Source of the DNA: Dichetophora obliterata
Taxonomy: Eukaryota; Arthropoda; Insecta; Diptera; Sciomyzidae
NCBI GenBank assembly: GCA_963920525.1
Contig: OY986438.1
Location: 133,571,471-133,635,470, forward strand
Reading direction: 5' to 3'
DNA: 64,000 bases
Shown one piece after another: positions 21,967 through 32,068 of the stretch. The position numbers were made by a program, and so were the translations under genes. Below the pieces are notes generated by a model. That model did no database searches. It was not told the origin of the DNA and saw nothing but the letters and a program-made list of their open reading frames with translations. Numbering within the stretch: position 1 is the first letter of the stretch; the number at the start of each line of letters is the position of its first letter.

Positions 21967-22357
21967 AAATTCATAACTTCGGTTCTGTTTAAGCTAGAGA
22001 CAAAATTTTTGTTTCATTTTGAAGATAATGAAATAAATTGTAAGGAAAAAAATAGTTTAATTTAGAATTTATGAAAAATTTCATATTCTTATACGCAATT
22101 TAAATTTTTAAATAAATTTTAGACAATCTTACCCAACACTTAGCGTGTTTTAAATATAACCATCGTATTCAACGTCAAATTTTACATAGAAAACTTTTTA
22201 TCGATGGAGCAATGATTATTACTATTGCAAAAAAATTAAATAAACTCGCGCGGTACCTGACGTCGGCGCGCCAGTTGCAAAGTACACTTCATACTCTTGC
22301 CTCATACCGTTGTTCACTGTATTATATGACCAATATAGTATATATAGTATATATATA
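21967..22357. other. Intergenic DNA with a GC-rich patch
   Basis: Mostly AT-rich and featureless. At about 22247-22272 the sequence GCGCGGTACCTGACGTCGGC and the following GCGCC contain GGTACC, GACGTC and GGCGCGCC in 25 bases, unusual for this composition. TATATAGT repeats at 22330-22357 precede the SINE. Confidence 0.5.
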
Positions 22358-22702
22358 GTGGCGACCGTAGCCTAGTGGGTAGAGTGCGTGGCCGCTAAGC
22401 TAAAGAACCGGGGTAGCCCGGGTTCAATTCCAGCTCAGACAGAAAGTTTTTGCGATTGAATTAATTTTTCTGTTCGGTCGTCACCTCTCTGCAGACAATG
22501 GCAAACCTCAGAGAGTAAAAATTGCCATGTAAAGCTTCTTGAGAACATAAGCCGTTCGGAGTCGGCATAAAACACGTAGATCCAGTTCTCGGTCATTTGT
22601 GATCAAACATTTAACAACACGCACAACACAATTGATCAATAGAAGCTAGGTCAAAGTCCTTCCAAGGGCTGAAATGGCCAGTTTATTTATTTATTTTTTT
22701 TT
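22358..22702 (+). repeat. tRNA-derived SINE
   Basis: The head has a pol III A box in CCGTAGCCTAGTGGGTAGAG and a B box in GGGTTCAATTCC, in tRNA spacing. A roughly 230-bp body follows (GCCGTTCGGAGTCGGCATAA, GGGCTGAAATGGCC) and a TTTATTTATTTATTTTT tail. ATAGTATATATATA-type repeats on both sides may be the target duplication but are low-complexity. The body resembles SINE bodies known from higher flies (recollection, not searched). It could be transcribed by pol III but does not encode protein. Confidence 0.85.
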
Positions 22703-24342
22703 ATAGTATGTATATATATAGTATGTGCTATATTTATAATTGAACAATATTATTTATTAATAAATGAGGCTTTATAGAAAATTGGGTCAACCTTTAATAA
22801 ACAATAACATTATTTCAGCAAATAAAGTGATATATTACGATCTCAATTCATTAGTATTCTACACATACATTTTTTTGTCTCAACATAACATCAGTCTTTA
22901 CTTACTAATCTATGGTAATAAAACTCATTTTCTGTTTGCTTGCTTGTTTGTTTGGCCTTTATAAAAATCTAAACGGCTCTACGGATTTTGCTCAAACTAG
23001 GTATACATATTAAGTGCATCCCACCTTAAAATGTTACATAGTTAGTTTTTGCCACGCCCCTCTGAAATTTTTCAACTAACAGTAATTTTGTTATTTTAAA
23101 ACTTTTCCTATCGGAGATTTTTGTGTATCTAATTTTAAAAATTTCTTGTTATTTTGACATCAAAAACATGTCAACATATCTCACATATCTTTAAAATTGG
23201 AGAAATTTGCAGTACAACGACTTTTTCATAAAACATAGCTGCCTAAGAATGAGAAAAAAACGAGAAAAATCAAAGTTTGATCTTTCGATGAAAATACCTC
23301 CGCTGTCCATTGCTATATTTCATTCAAATTTTTTTTGTTCATAAGTTCAATAAAATCACTTCACAAATATAGGTTGAACTGTACCGTTAAGTCAGTGTAT
23401 ATATGTTGTATGATTATGTCAAAAAAGGTCCAAAATATTGACTTTATACTCAAAATTGACTCAAAAATTGTTGTTGTTGTAAAAATGAAATCAATTAAAA
23501 ATTGCACATCTGGCTACCTTTCATATGACAGAGTATTTATTTGCAAAAATTCTTCCAGCTAAGCGCAAAAACAATTTTACTGTTTTTGTCATCAAAACAA
23601 CAAACTCTTTGATTTTTTTTCGGGAAATTTATTTTTTCCAAAATGTTGTTTTTATATTTTTTACAAAAAAGTCAAGTCTCAGAAATAATTAATGTGAAAA
23701 AAATTATCCCAATATCTCTTTCCAATCAAAAGTTATGGCTAAAAATCAATTTTTTCATACCAGACTATTAATAAAACTGAGTTTTCTTTTAAAATTCTCT
23801 ATAATAGTTTGAATGTCCCCATTTATCTCTAAAAATGCAGTTGTGTGTCTAAAGTATTACGAACATTTTGGTTTATATAAAATCTTCCTTATAGTATTCT
23901 ACTTAGTTTTTTGGCATGGATTGGTAAAGTATGCATGATATAAAAAGAATAAGTTTTTATTCAATAAACACAAAAGCTTTTTCTCGATCGGCAAGTTACA
24001 AATTTCCTAACTGAACTGCATCGTTTTCTCTTAAAAAGAGCAATTATGAGCACAACAAATGTTTGCCTCGACTATCACATGATTATAAAATTAAGTAACA
24101 TTAAAAACATTCCAAAGTTTTGCTACTGAAGTGGGCGGGCCATTAACACACATCCGTTTTTTTATAAGACAAATAAAAAAACAAATAAATTGTTTACTAC
24201 TAAAATTTATCTAAATCTACTTATATAGTATATTTCGGTCAACTCATTCAGTAAAACTCAATACAGAAATAATTTATTCCTTTTTTGTTCAAATAAATTA
24301 AAATGTTCTCGTCGTAGAGTGTTATTTCAAAGTAGTTGGCGT
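22703..24342. other. AT-rich intergenic DNA
   Basis: No gene seen. GGATTTTGCTCAAACTAGG with GCCACGCCCC downstream (22985-23055) is a dispersed-repeat fragment. A minor ORF at 23335-23562 has no recognisable domain. Confidence 0.5.
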
Positions 24343-24719
24343 TATATATTCAAGCGCGTCGGAAGCTAATTGCATCTGGGGGGGCAGTACAAATGGGGGG
24401 GAAGTACAAATGGTGGTGCAAAAAAAAGTTCACCAAAATTTCTTCAAAGAAACATGAATGTGAATAAACAAATTTTTTATTTTAGTTTAAAATAAAAAAA
24501 ATATAAAAATATATAAAAAATATTAAAATTTCATTATTTTTAAAAGTTCTTCCAATTTTAATATTAGAGATCATTCTTTAAAGGATCTTTCACATGGTAA
24601 TATGAAAACAGAAGAAATAATGGTTGCTTTTATAAGGCAAGACTAGGTATATCTTTACATGGTTTAAATGCAATAAGGTACAAAAAGTTATATCAATTTA
24701 AATTATTCCAAAATGTTTC

Positions 24720-25561
24720 TTTCTGTCCTTGCGAGAAACAAACTCTTTCACCACCTCCATCGAATTCAATTATTCGGTTTTATCTTTGTGAATGTGTATA
24801 AATGCCGCATGAGTGAGTCGTTTCTGTTTCATAGTTGCTCGAAGATACGTTTTAAGTCGTCTTAGTGCACTAAAAGAACGCTCAGATGAAGCTGCTGATG
24901 CAGGCACAGTCAAAAGCAAAGCAATAAGTTTTTCAACTTCATTTAATAGTTTTTTTACAGTATCCGAATTTTTCGCAAATTGGGATACAATGCCACAACA
25001 ATTTCAAGTTGCTTCAGCAATTTCATCTGCAAAAAAGTCATCTGCATAAAGATCTAGTTTTGTTTTTAGATTTTGTTCAGAAGGCACTTTTCCGTTGAAG
25101 GCTTCGACTACAAAATTTTCCAACGATTCCAGAGTGTCAAGATCTGTTTAAATGTAATTAGATTAACAATGTGTCAGTTTACACTAGCTTCACTCAACCG
25201 ACTCACCGAATGTTAAATCAAAGTGAGTCGGTTGAGTGAAGCTGGTGTAAACTTGCAAAAATAAAAAAGAAGTAAAATATCAACCTGTTTGATCGAATCT
25301 AGCCGTTATCTCATTTGAGGGAAGATGTAAAATTTCGAAATAATCTTTTCGTAGCCGATCATATAATGGCAACTGTACTGAAGGAACCGGATTTGATGTT
25401 TCTTTAAAGCGTTGAGGTGGATTTTCATCAGCTAATTCACAGTAGGGGCTTTCGCATAGTCCAAACCATTGGACCAACATGGCAGATTGTACAACATGTA
25501 GTACCATGCGTAAGCTAAAACGATAGTCGAAATTTTTGGTTTTTTTCTGCCGATTGTACAA
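24720..25561 (-). pseudogene. hAT transposase C-terminal exons (ZMYM1-like)
   Basis: The upstream piece on the minus strand (25561-25280) reads YNRQKKTKNFDYRFSLR to PSNEITARFDQT. After about 130 bp containing a hairpin come LDTLESLENFVVEAFNGKVP, DLYADDFFADEIAEAT, an in-frame TGA, and the dimerisation domain LLLTVPASAASSERSFSALR followed by RLKTYLRATMKQKRLTHAAF. The ASSERSFSALRRLKTYLR run is diagnostic for hAT of the ZMYM1/DUF4371 type. The first conserved catalytic segment is absent. Confidence 0.88.
25176..25253. repeat. Hairpin with 31-bp arms
   Basis: 25176-25206 and 25223-25253 are inverted copies (AGTTTACACTAGCTTCACTC and onward) with a single mismatch and a 16-base loop. It lies between two coding blocks of the hAT relic, either in an intron or as a tiny nested insertion. 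No flanking duplication was seen. Confidence 0.9.
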
Positions 25562-26104
25562 TATTGTACAATTATGTAAAATTACTGCTCAATTGTTAGG
25601 GCATCTAAAAGTTGCTTAGCTATTAGCCGGATGTGTTCTGCTTGAGAGCTTGCAATTTATGATGTTGCTTTACAAGTTGGATCGTTCGAACGCTCAATCA
25701 AATAGTCCCATTAGTTTTCCATCTAACTTATCGTACAACATGTCGTCCAATATGGAAAGCCCCTAAGAACATGTCAAATTGTTTCTTACCAGAGTTGCAA
25801 AATTAAAGAGCATTAAGCTACATACTTAAGGGTGCTTTTAAACTGAAGTGGTGGGTTTGCAGTAGAAACTCTACATTTTGTTCTATCTTTTTGCAAACAC
25901 AGAGAAAGAAAATGGTTATCCGCAAGCATGATTATGAAGAAGAGAGTAAGAAGAGGAAAATATATAATACAAAAATATTATCGTTGTAAAAATACTGATA
26001 TTTTGAATAACTTTTGAAGTTTTCCTTTTAAATTGTTTATCTAGCTAAAAAAGTGGGGGGCGACTGCCCCCTTTCCCCCCGCTTCCGACGCCAATGTATA
26101 TATT

Positions 26105-29081
26105 GTAGACCGTCTCACTTTTCTTACTTTTTCGAATTGATTTTCATCAATTTATACTTATTTAAAAACTAATCAAATGTGCCATTCTCTATATATAGTT
26201 ATAATATGTTCTAAAAATGATTATTATCAATTTTAAATTATACTAACAAAAAACAATAGCATCTTTGTTTATTTTCTAAGTGTGGAGTAAAAATATACTC
26301 TACTATTTTGCAAATGCTGTAATGCAAGATCATTTGCACCGGACTGCGCAAAGCCCTAGTAAGTTCTCTGCATTGTGGTGCAGTGTATTGCATTCTACTG
26401 CTATTTTTTGTAGTTATATAGTTTTGTTGCTATGAGTTGGCCTTTGAGATTGGAATGAATGCAAATAGTCAACTCTTTAACTAGTTTCTAAATTCTAAAA
26501 ATGGTTTAGCCGAAGCAGTAGGGCTTCTAAATACGGTAAATAATACATACGTTGACAATGCATCCAGAACAGCAAAATGGTCTCGTTCAAGTAATTGAAC
26601 ATTACAATAAGAATCACCCAGACAACAGAAAAACAACTAATAGTTATTTACAAACCTAATTATGAAGCTACGTTTAATAAAAATAAAATTTAATATTTTT
26701 CCGGAAAAATTCACTGTGCAGCTTTGTATCTTTTTGAAAAAAAAAAAAATAATCATAAATCTTAAAACTAAACATCACCATTTCTGCTATGAAATTTCTC
26801 ACAATACAAAATAAAAATTATCAAAAAAATGTTCCTCATGCTCGTGTAGCACGGGGTAATATGAGTTGAAGTTATAAAATATTCGTAATAATTTTCATCA
26901 AAATTTCAATTTGCAGAGTTTTTTAAAAAATGTAATAAGTCCAAAGCAATTTTTTTTATAGAAAAAGATTGCAAATTTTATTAGCTTCTAAACAAGCACA
27001 AATTGATAAAATTCGTTTAATAAGTTTCTTAGTTATTTGCAAAATACCGAAGAAGAAATTTCTTGATTTTTCGAAATAATGAATTTTTAGCTAAAAACGT
27101 TTTAGACCTCTTGCGGGACCGTTCACCGTTATATAATACTAAAGTATTGCATACCAAAATTAATGTTTTGAAGAGTAGAATCAAAAACCAACATGACCCA
27201 GGAACTTTTCGAAAAAGGTTTAAAAAGTGGAACGGTCTAATATTATAGCTTTCAATCCCGGGATCCCGAAACAATTTCTAGTCCCAGAATCCCGGGATGA
27301 AAAACCCTATGTCCCAGAATTTTATTCACAAAAAAGTATAAAAATTTTCAGCAACTATAAATGCAACTGATATGTAAACGATGTTTTTTTATTATCGCAA
27401 TCACACTGTTGTAATTTTACATAATTATACACTATGAAACTGCATTTTTAAGTTTGTTTTGGATGTGATCTTAAAAAAACTCTGTTTGCTTGGCTGTTCA
27501 ACTTTCATGGAATTTTGAAAGTAGTAATAGTTTTATTATTATACTATATTTTTTTTACTATTAAAGGAATATTTTATTCACATAGATAATATAGACTTAT
27601 AGATAACTAATTTATTTGAAAAATAATTTTTGTTTTCTTTTTTAATTTTAATAGATATATTTATGTTGCTTGTTTTGTTAAGCTTATTTACGTTTATATT
27701 TTTATGTTTATAATAAAGTGAAATATTTATTATTTGATATTTTTCAATATTTTTGGTTTTCATTCTGAAGTAAATATTGAAATTTTCCGAAATATAAAAA
27801 ATCAAAAATTTTTTATTAAATATACATCTTATACAATTTAAATATTATTAAAATTTATAAAATATCTTTAATATAGGACTTTTACTTAAGAAAAATCATC
27901 ATATCATAATTTTTATTTTCTAATTTAATTTTTAATTCAATCTGGTTTCATCAGGTGATGTATATTTTTTCAATCATAAGATTTGCAAGTGTTTCCCCTA
28001 AAAATACAAAGTGGGATTTCAGAACTCGATTTTATCTTCCAATTATTGTTAAATTGTTTTCCTTATATTATTCTTTATACATTATAACTATTTTGTCTTA
28101 TAAACTTTTGAGAAGGGATCAAAAATAACAGTTATTTTTTAAATTTCTATTCAAAAAGTCAGACTGAAAGGATTAGTCTATTTGATATTTGACTATAGCA
28201 GTGTGATGCTTTTTAGCTAAGGAATAATAAATAATATTTAATGATTATAATTTTTTTTCAATTTTTTTAAAAAATGTCAATCGTTGTTTTTTACCATAGA
28301 ATCGGGCAACCATCAATCAATAATAAAAGTTAAAATTTTAATTTTATTTTTATTTTTACGATCAAAAAGAAACAGTTTAGACATGACTTATTTTTTCGAT
28401 CACAAGAAATTGAAAAAAAATTTAATTGCTGTATAATGTGTTTGTAGTCACTGTTTCAGTCGTTTTCAAAATGAATTAAAACATAATGTGCATTGATAAG
28501 CAAATAAACGATGTAATACAACGACATGAACATGGTTTTAGGAACATGGTTTTAGGAACAGTTGACAAACAAAACGGCAACATAGCCAGGAATTGATAAA
28601 ACTTATTGTGTCTGAATGAAGTGAAAGTTTTTCCTGCAAACTGTTCGGACACAATAAATTCTTTCGATTTTTGGTTATGTTCTGCTTCGTTTGCCAACAA
28701 TCAAAGAATAATTCAGACAAACATTCAAAATTCTAACATGTTTGTATCTATAATAATATTCACATTTATCATGATTGACAGAACTACAACATTTTTGTTG
28801 CAACTAATAGTTATAGTTATAGTAGCAACTATAATGTTATTTTTGGTACCACCATTAGTAAATTATGACTTTATAAAGGCAAAAATTTGTGTTTGTAGAA
28901 ATAATACAATAATTTTAGTAAAAAAAATATTATTGTAGTAATCATGTCTCAACCATGTCTTTTCTCTGCGTGTAGCAAACAAAACGATTACATCCAAAAT
29001 TTTAGACAACTTTTGTTCTAGAGCCCATCTTACGGTATCAATTTAAAAAAAAAAAAAAACACAAAAGATATACATTTTCCA
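26105..29081. other. Long AT-rich intergenic stretch
   Basis: No gene recognised. Small repeats: two or three AATCCCGGGAT/TCCCAGAAT words at 27253-27330, a tandem 14-bp duplication AACATGGTTTTAGG at 28531-28558, and an A/T-biased membrane-like ORF at 28606-28938 that is a composition artefact. ORFs at 27029-27274 and 28476-28720 have no identifiable homology. Confidence 0.5.
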
Positions 29082-29316
29082 TTAGGGGGCGTCCATTAAT
29101 TACGTGAGGCATTTAGGGGGGTTGGGGTTAAGCAGAATCTCACTATATCTCACGTGGGATTCTCGCAAAAATGACGTAATTTTTTATCAACAAGAAACAG
29201 TGTAGAATTATGAGATAACTATGAGTTAAATTGAGTAAAACGTGTTTCTCTACTAAAATATTACTAAATTTCACACTATAATATTTTTCGCGGTTATGCG
29301 AGTACAACAAAGTAGC

Positions 29317-30141
29317 ATCCCAGCAAACCAAAGTTTCCGAATTTGTCTGAATTCCGATTAGTTCGTAACTATTTCGAGCATTCTTAATGAATTCGTAACT
29401 ATTTCGCAACAGTAATTTCGGAACATTTCCGAATAATTCGAAAGAGTTTCGAAATCAAATTTTCAAATTTAAGATGTGAAGTGTTTTAAATATTTCGAGT
29501 TAAAAAAAAAATTGGTAGGCCATGAGCCTAGCGGCATTTTAAATAATTTGCCATTTGTAAAATAATTTAGTTTTAAACAACTTTTTCTTTAAAACAGATG
29601 ATACTAGAGATGGTTCTAATTTTAATTTTTAAAGATGCAAATACAAACGATACGTCAAATTCATATTTATATATTTTCATAACAGTAGCTGCAAAGGAAC
29701 TGTAATTTTTGGCATGTCATTTTTACGAAACATATAGTCTGGGGCTTCTTAAACGGATTGATAAACTAAACTTTAATTTGAAATGTTATTTAATTTTGTG
29801 TTACATACGGTACGAAAATTACTAAGAGATCGTTGCGAATTTGATGCTTCATTTCGTTACGAATTCGGTGCTACAATTCGTTAAGAAATTGTTATGAATT
29901 TGTTACGAAAACGATAATTCAATTGCTTACGAATTTGTTACGAATTAGATACGTCAATTCCTTACGAATTTTTTACTAATTCGTTACAAAAATTCCTTCC
30001 GAATTCGTTACGAATTCGTGTCAACCCCTCCATACGATTTTCGTTACGAAATCGGAACGAATTCGGATGCCGAACTCGGTATAATTTCGAAAAATTCATA
30101 AGGAATTCGTTACGAATTCGGAAACTTTGGTTTGCTGGGAT
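29317..30141. mobile_element. CCCAGCAAA MITE with TTCGTTACGAA array and 6-bp duplication
   Basis: AGTAGC (29311-29316 and 30142-30147) flanks an inverted pair beginning ATCCCAGCAAACCAAAGTTT and continuing CCGAATT. The 825-bp element is inside the TTA-flanked transposon. Its right half is an array of palindromic TTCGTTACGAATTCG words (about 29830-30120), with similar words at 29340-29450. It has no coding sequence. A 6-bp duplication is uncommon among animal DNA transposons (IS3EU and Dada are examples from general knowledge). Confidence 0.88.
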
Positions 30142-30409
30142 AGTAGCTCATCGATTATTTTACCACCGGCAAGCTGAACACGCGATTCGACGGCGCGACG
30201 ACTTGTGACAGCGACGCACGGACTACTACTTGTTGTGTTTACGTCCGTAAATGTTCATTTCAGTGGTCGGAACACATGAAGCACATCCCAGTAAGTACAT
30301 TCATGCATACAGCATTGATGATATAGGCATAAGTTTGATGTTTTGTATGCATGCCAGAATTAATTCAAGCTCATTTCCTTAAATTAGTAGTACTCTATAC
30401 ATTCATTGT

Positions 30410-30472
30410 CATTAATACTGCATGCATACACTACCATTAATACTGTATGCATACATTGTCATTAATATTGTA
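30410..30472. repeat. Short tandem repeat with TGCATGCATAC core
   Basis: Three near-copies of a roughly 24-bp unit CATTAATACTGYATGCATAC. They lie in a 400-bp stretch (30290-30770) unusually rich in ATGCATGC, within the putative intron of the transposon. Confidence 0.75.
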
Positions 30473-30772
30473 AGAAAAAATTGCTGATGTCATTAGTTAA
30501 TCATCTTATTTGTTTTAGTTTTTAATGTTGTTATATTAAAATATATTTGTTAATAAATGATGTACAACTGCATTCCTTAAAGTTTAAATGCACAATGGGA
30601 GTTCATATTATTTAAGCAAGACTATTATGCATGCAAGGTTCTTGCCTTAGTACTAATACAGCATGCATATTTTAGTATGCACGCTACTGTGTATAAACAA
30701 CACGCATACTGCTTGCATAAAATAACGGCAACACAAGCATTTCAGCGAATTTAAATAATTGTTGGTTTTTTT

Positions 30773-31717
30773 ATGACCATACATGCCAAGTCCATACTTA
30801 TGACCATACTTGCCTTGCGTATGGCTTCCCTCAGCCGGGAACTAACAGGTGTTGTTCTTTCTCATGCTTTTTTTGGGACACATCTTGACACCAACGGTAG
30901 AACAATAGACGTTAGCCTGGAAAAGGATAATTTCAAAAAGGCAGGGGGAATTTTGGCTAAAATATGGTCGGCAGTGTGTATTGACGAACACGAAGTAGTT
31001 GCTAAATACATAGACCCTAACAATGGCACTTCCAACGTTCCAGACCTGCCATCTGAAGAATGGTACGCTGCGCACATTAGAGAGAGCCAATATTTACTTC
31101 AGGTACGCGTTAATTTATTTTTTTTTAATTTATTTATTTTTAATTTTTTAACGACCAAAATAATTAATTTTTTTCAATTATTACTATGCGACAATCGTGC
31201 CTGCTGTTGCCCACGCCGGAGTGATCTGCACTTGATTTTTCACGACCGTTTTCTGTCACCTCCATACCCTATCACGCAGATTGGTGGGCATCTGACTGTC
31301 CCAGGTCCTGGTTAGAATGACGGAAAGTTATTTGCTCCCTTTTTGATTCGCCACTGCTTACCAATTAAACCTTTGCATGCCTTCATGGACTTACCTTATG
31401 ACGTTTATTTCCCCAGTGTACATGGTGATCTAGAAAAAAGATGCTGCAATACATGCGGTATTAACTTTTCATCCATCACAAGAGCTGCAGAGCATCGGCG
31501 CGCAGTCCACCTTGCATCAGCGCGCAAAGTGCGATCTTCACGGATTATCACACGTCGAGCTAATGAGCTTCTGTGTGCAAGCGATAACGGTTGAGAGTGG
31601 CTAAATCAGAGCGAGGTTGAAGGAGCAGAGGATTTTACTGAAAATTACATAGATATGCTGGTTCCAGTGTTCACTCTTGAGACAGCACATGAGTCCCCAT
31701 GGACTGAATTAGAATGA
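30773..31717 (+). pseudogene. Unassigned transposase-like protein, C-terminal part with C2H2 finger
   Basis: One reading frame carries LSRELTGVVLSHAFFGTHLD, NFKKAGGILAKIWSAVCIDE, VVAKYIDPNNGTSNVPDLPS and IRESQYLLQ. A GTACGC donor and AT-rich intron-like stretch (31100-31193) follow, but the expected AG acceptor is missing. The frame continues CDNRACCCPRRSDLHLIFHD, RFLSPPYPITQIG, then TAG at 31313. Next are FAPFLIRHCLPIKPLHAFMD, PYDVYFPSVH and a zinc finger CNTCGINFSSITRAAEHRRA-VH (C-x2-C-x12-H-x4-H). A second stop, TGA at 31592, precedes the last 40 residues (stop at 31715). I recall similar proteins as uncharacterised arthropod ORFs but cannot name the family. Being inside well-defined TIRs, it is probably the transposase, with the N-terminal part deleted. 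Confidence 0.7.
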
Positions 31718-32068
31718 ATATTCCTTCACCAATTTTAGAAGTTTTCATTTTAAATGACTTACTTTTACTTAATCAGTATTTCATTGTTAAATTTTTTCAT
31801 TGTAATTTTAATCTACGATCTCAGTAGTCTTAAACTTCAGTCTCAACTAGTCCTAAATAAAATAATAGAATAAATTACGAGTGTTTTTAATAAGTCCAAC
31901 ACAATGAAGCATAGATTAATATATTTACACTGAAAACACGCATTTTGAACAATCTCACGTGAGATTAGTAGGGGAGGGGGGTCAACCAAAATCTCACGAA
32001 ATCTCACTTAGGGGAGGGGGGCAAAAAATTGTAAAAATCACGTCACGTGATTTATGGACGCCCCCTTA

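Larger units (their letters stand above)
24351..26096 (-). mobile_element. hAT transposon with perfect 8-bp duplication
   Basis: TATATATT (24343-24350 and 26097-26104) flanks CAAGCGCGTCGGAAGC and inverted CATTGGCGTCGGAAGC. Both subterminal regions are G/C-run rich (GGGGGGGCAGTAC; GGGGGGCGACTGCCCCC). The 1.75-kb body holds the C-terminal part of a hAT transposase on the minus strand and a hairpin. Most of the N-terminal coding region is missing, so it is an internally deleted, non-autonomous derivative. Confidence 0.93.
29085..32065 (+). mobile_element. 3-kb TIR transposon of unassigned superfamily, TTA duplication
   Basis: TTA (29082-29084 and 32066-32068) flanks GGGGGCGTCCATTAATTACG and inverted GGGGGCGTCCATAAATCACG. 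Both ends then carry runs of G (AGGGGGGTTGGGG; GGGGAGGGGGG) and repeated TCTCACGTGAGATT/AATCTCAC words, so the inverted similarity extends about 120 bp. Inside are an exon-like leader (30150-30291, ending in a GTAAGTA donor), a repeat-rich intron-like stretch, and a decayed plus-strand coding region with a poly(A) signal (AATAAA near 31855). A 3-bp TTA duplication fits PIF/Harbinger (TWA) or Zator, but the protein shows no harbinger DDE motif that I can see. The family is left open. Confidence 0.85.

Noticed and set aside
28606..28938. 110-codon hydrophobic ORF resembling a membrane protein
   Set aside because: The Ile/Val/Leu content follows from TA-rich low-complexity DNA; no signal or homologous motif was seen.
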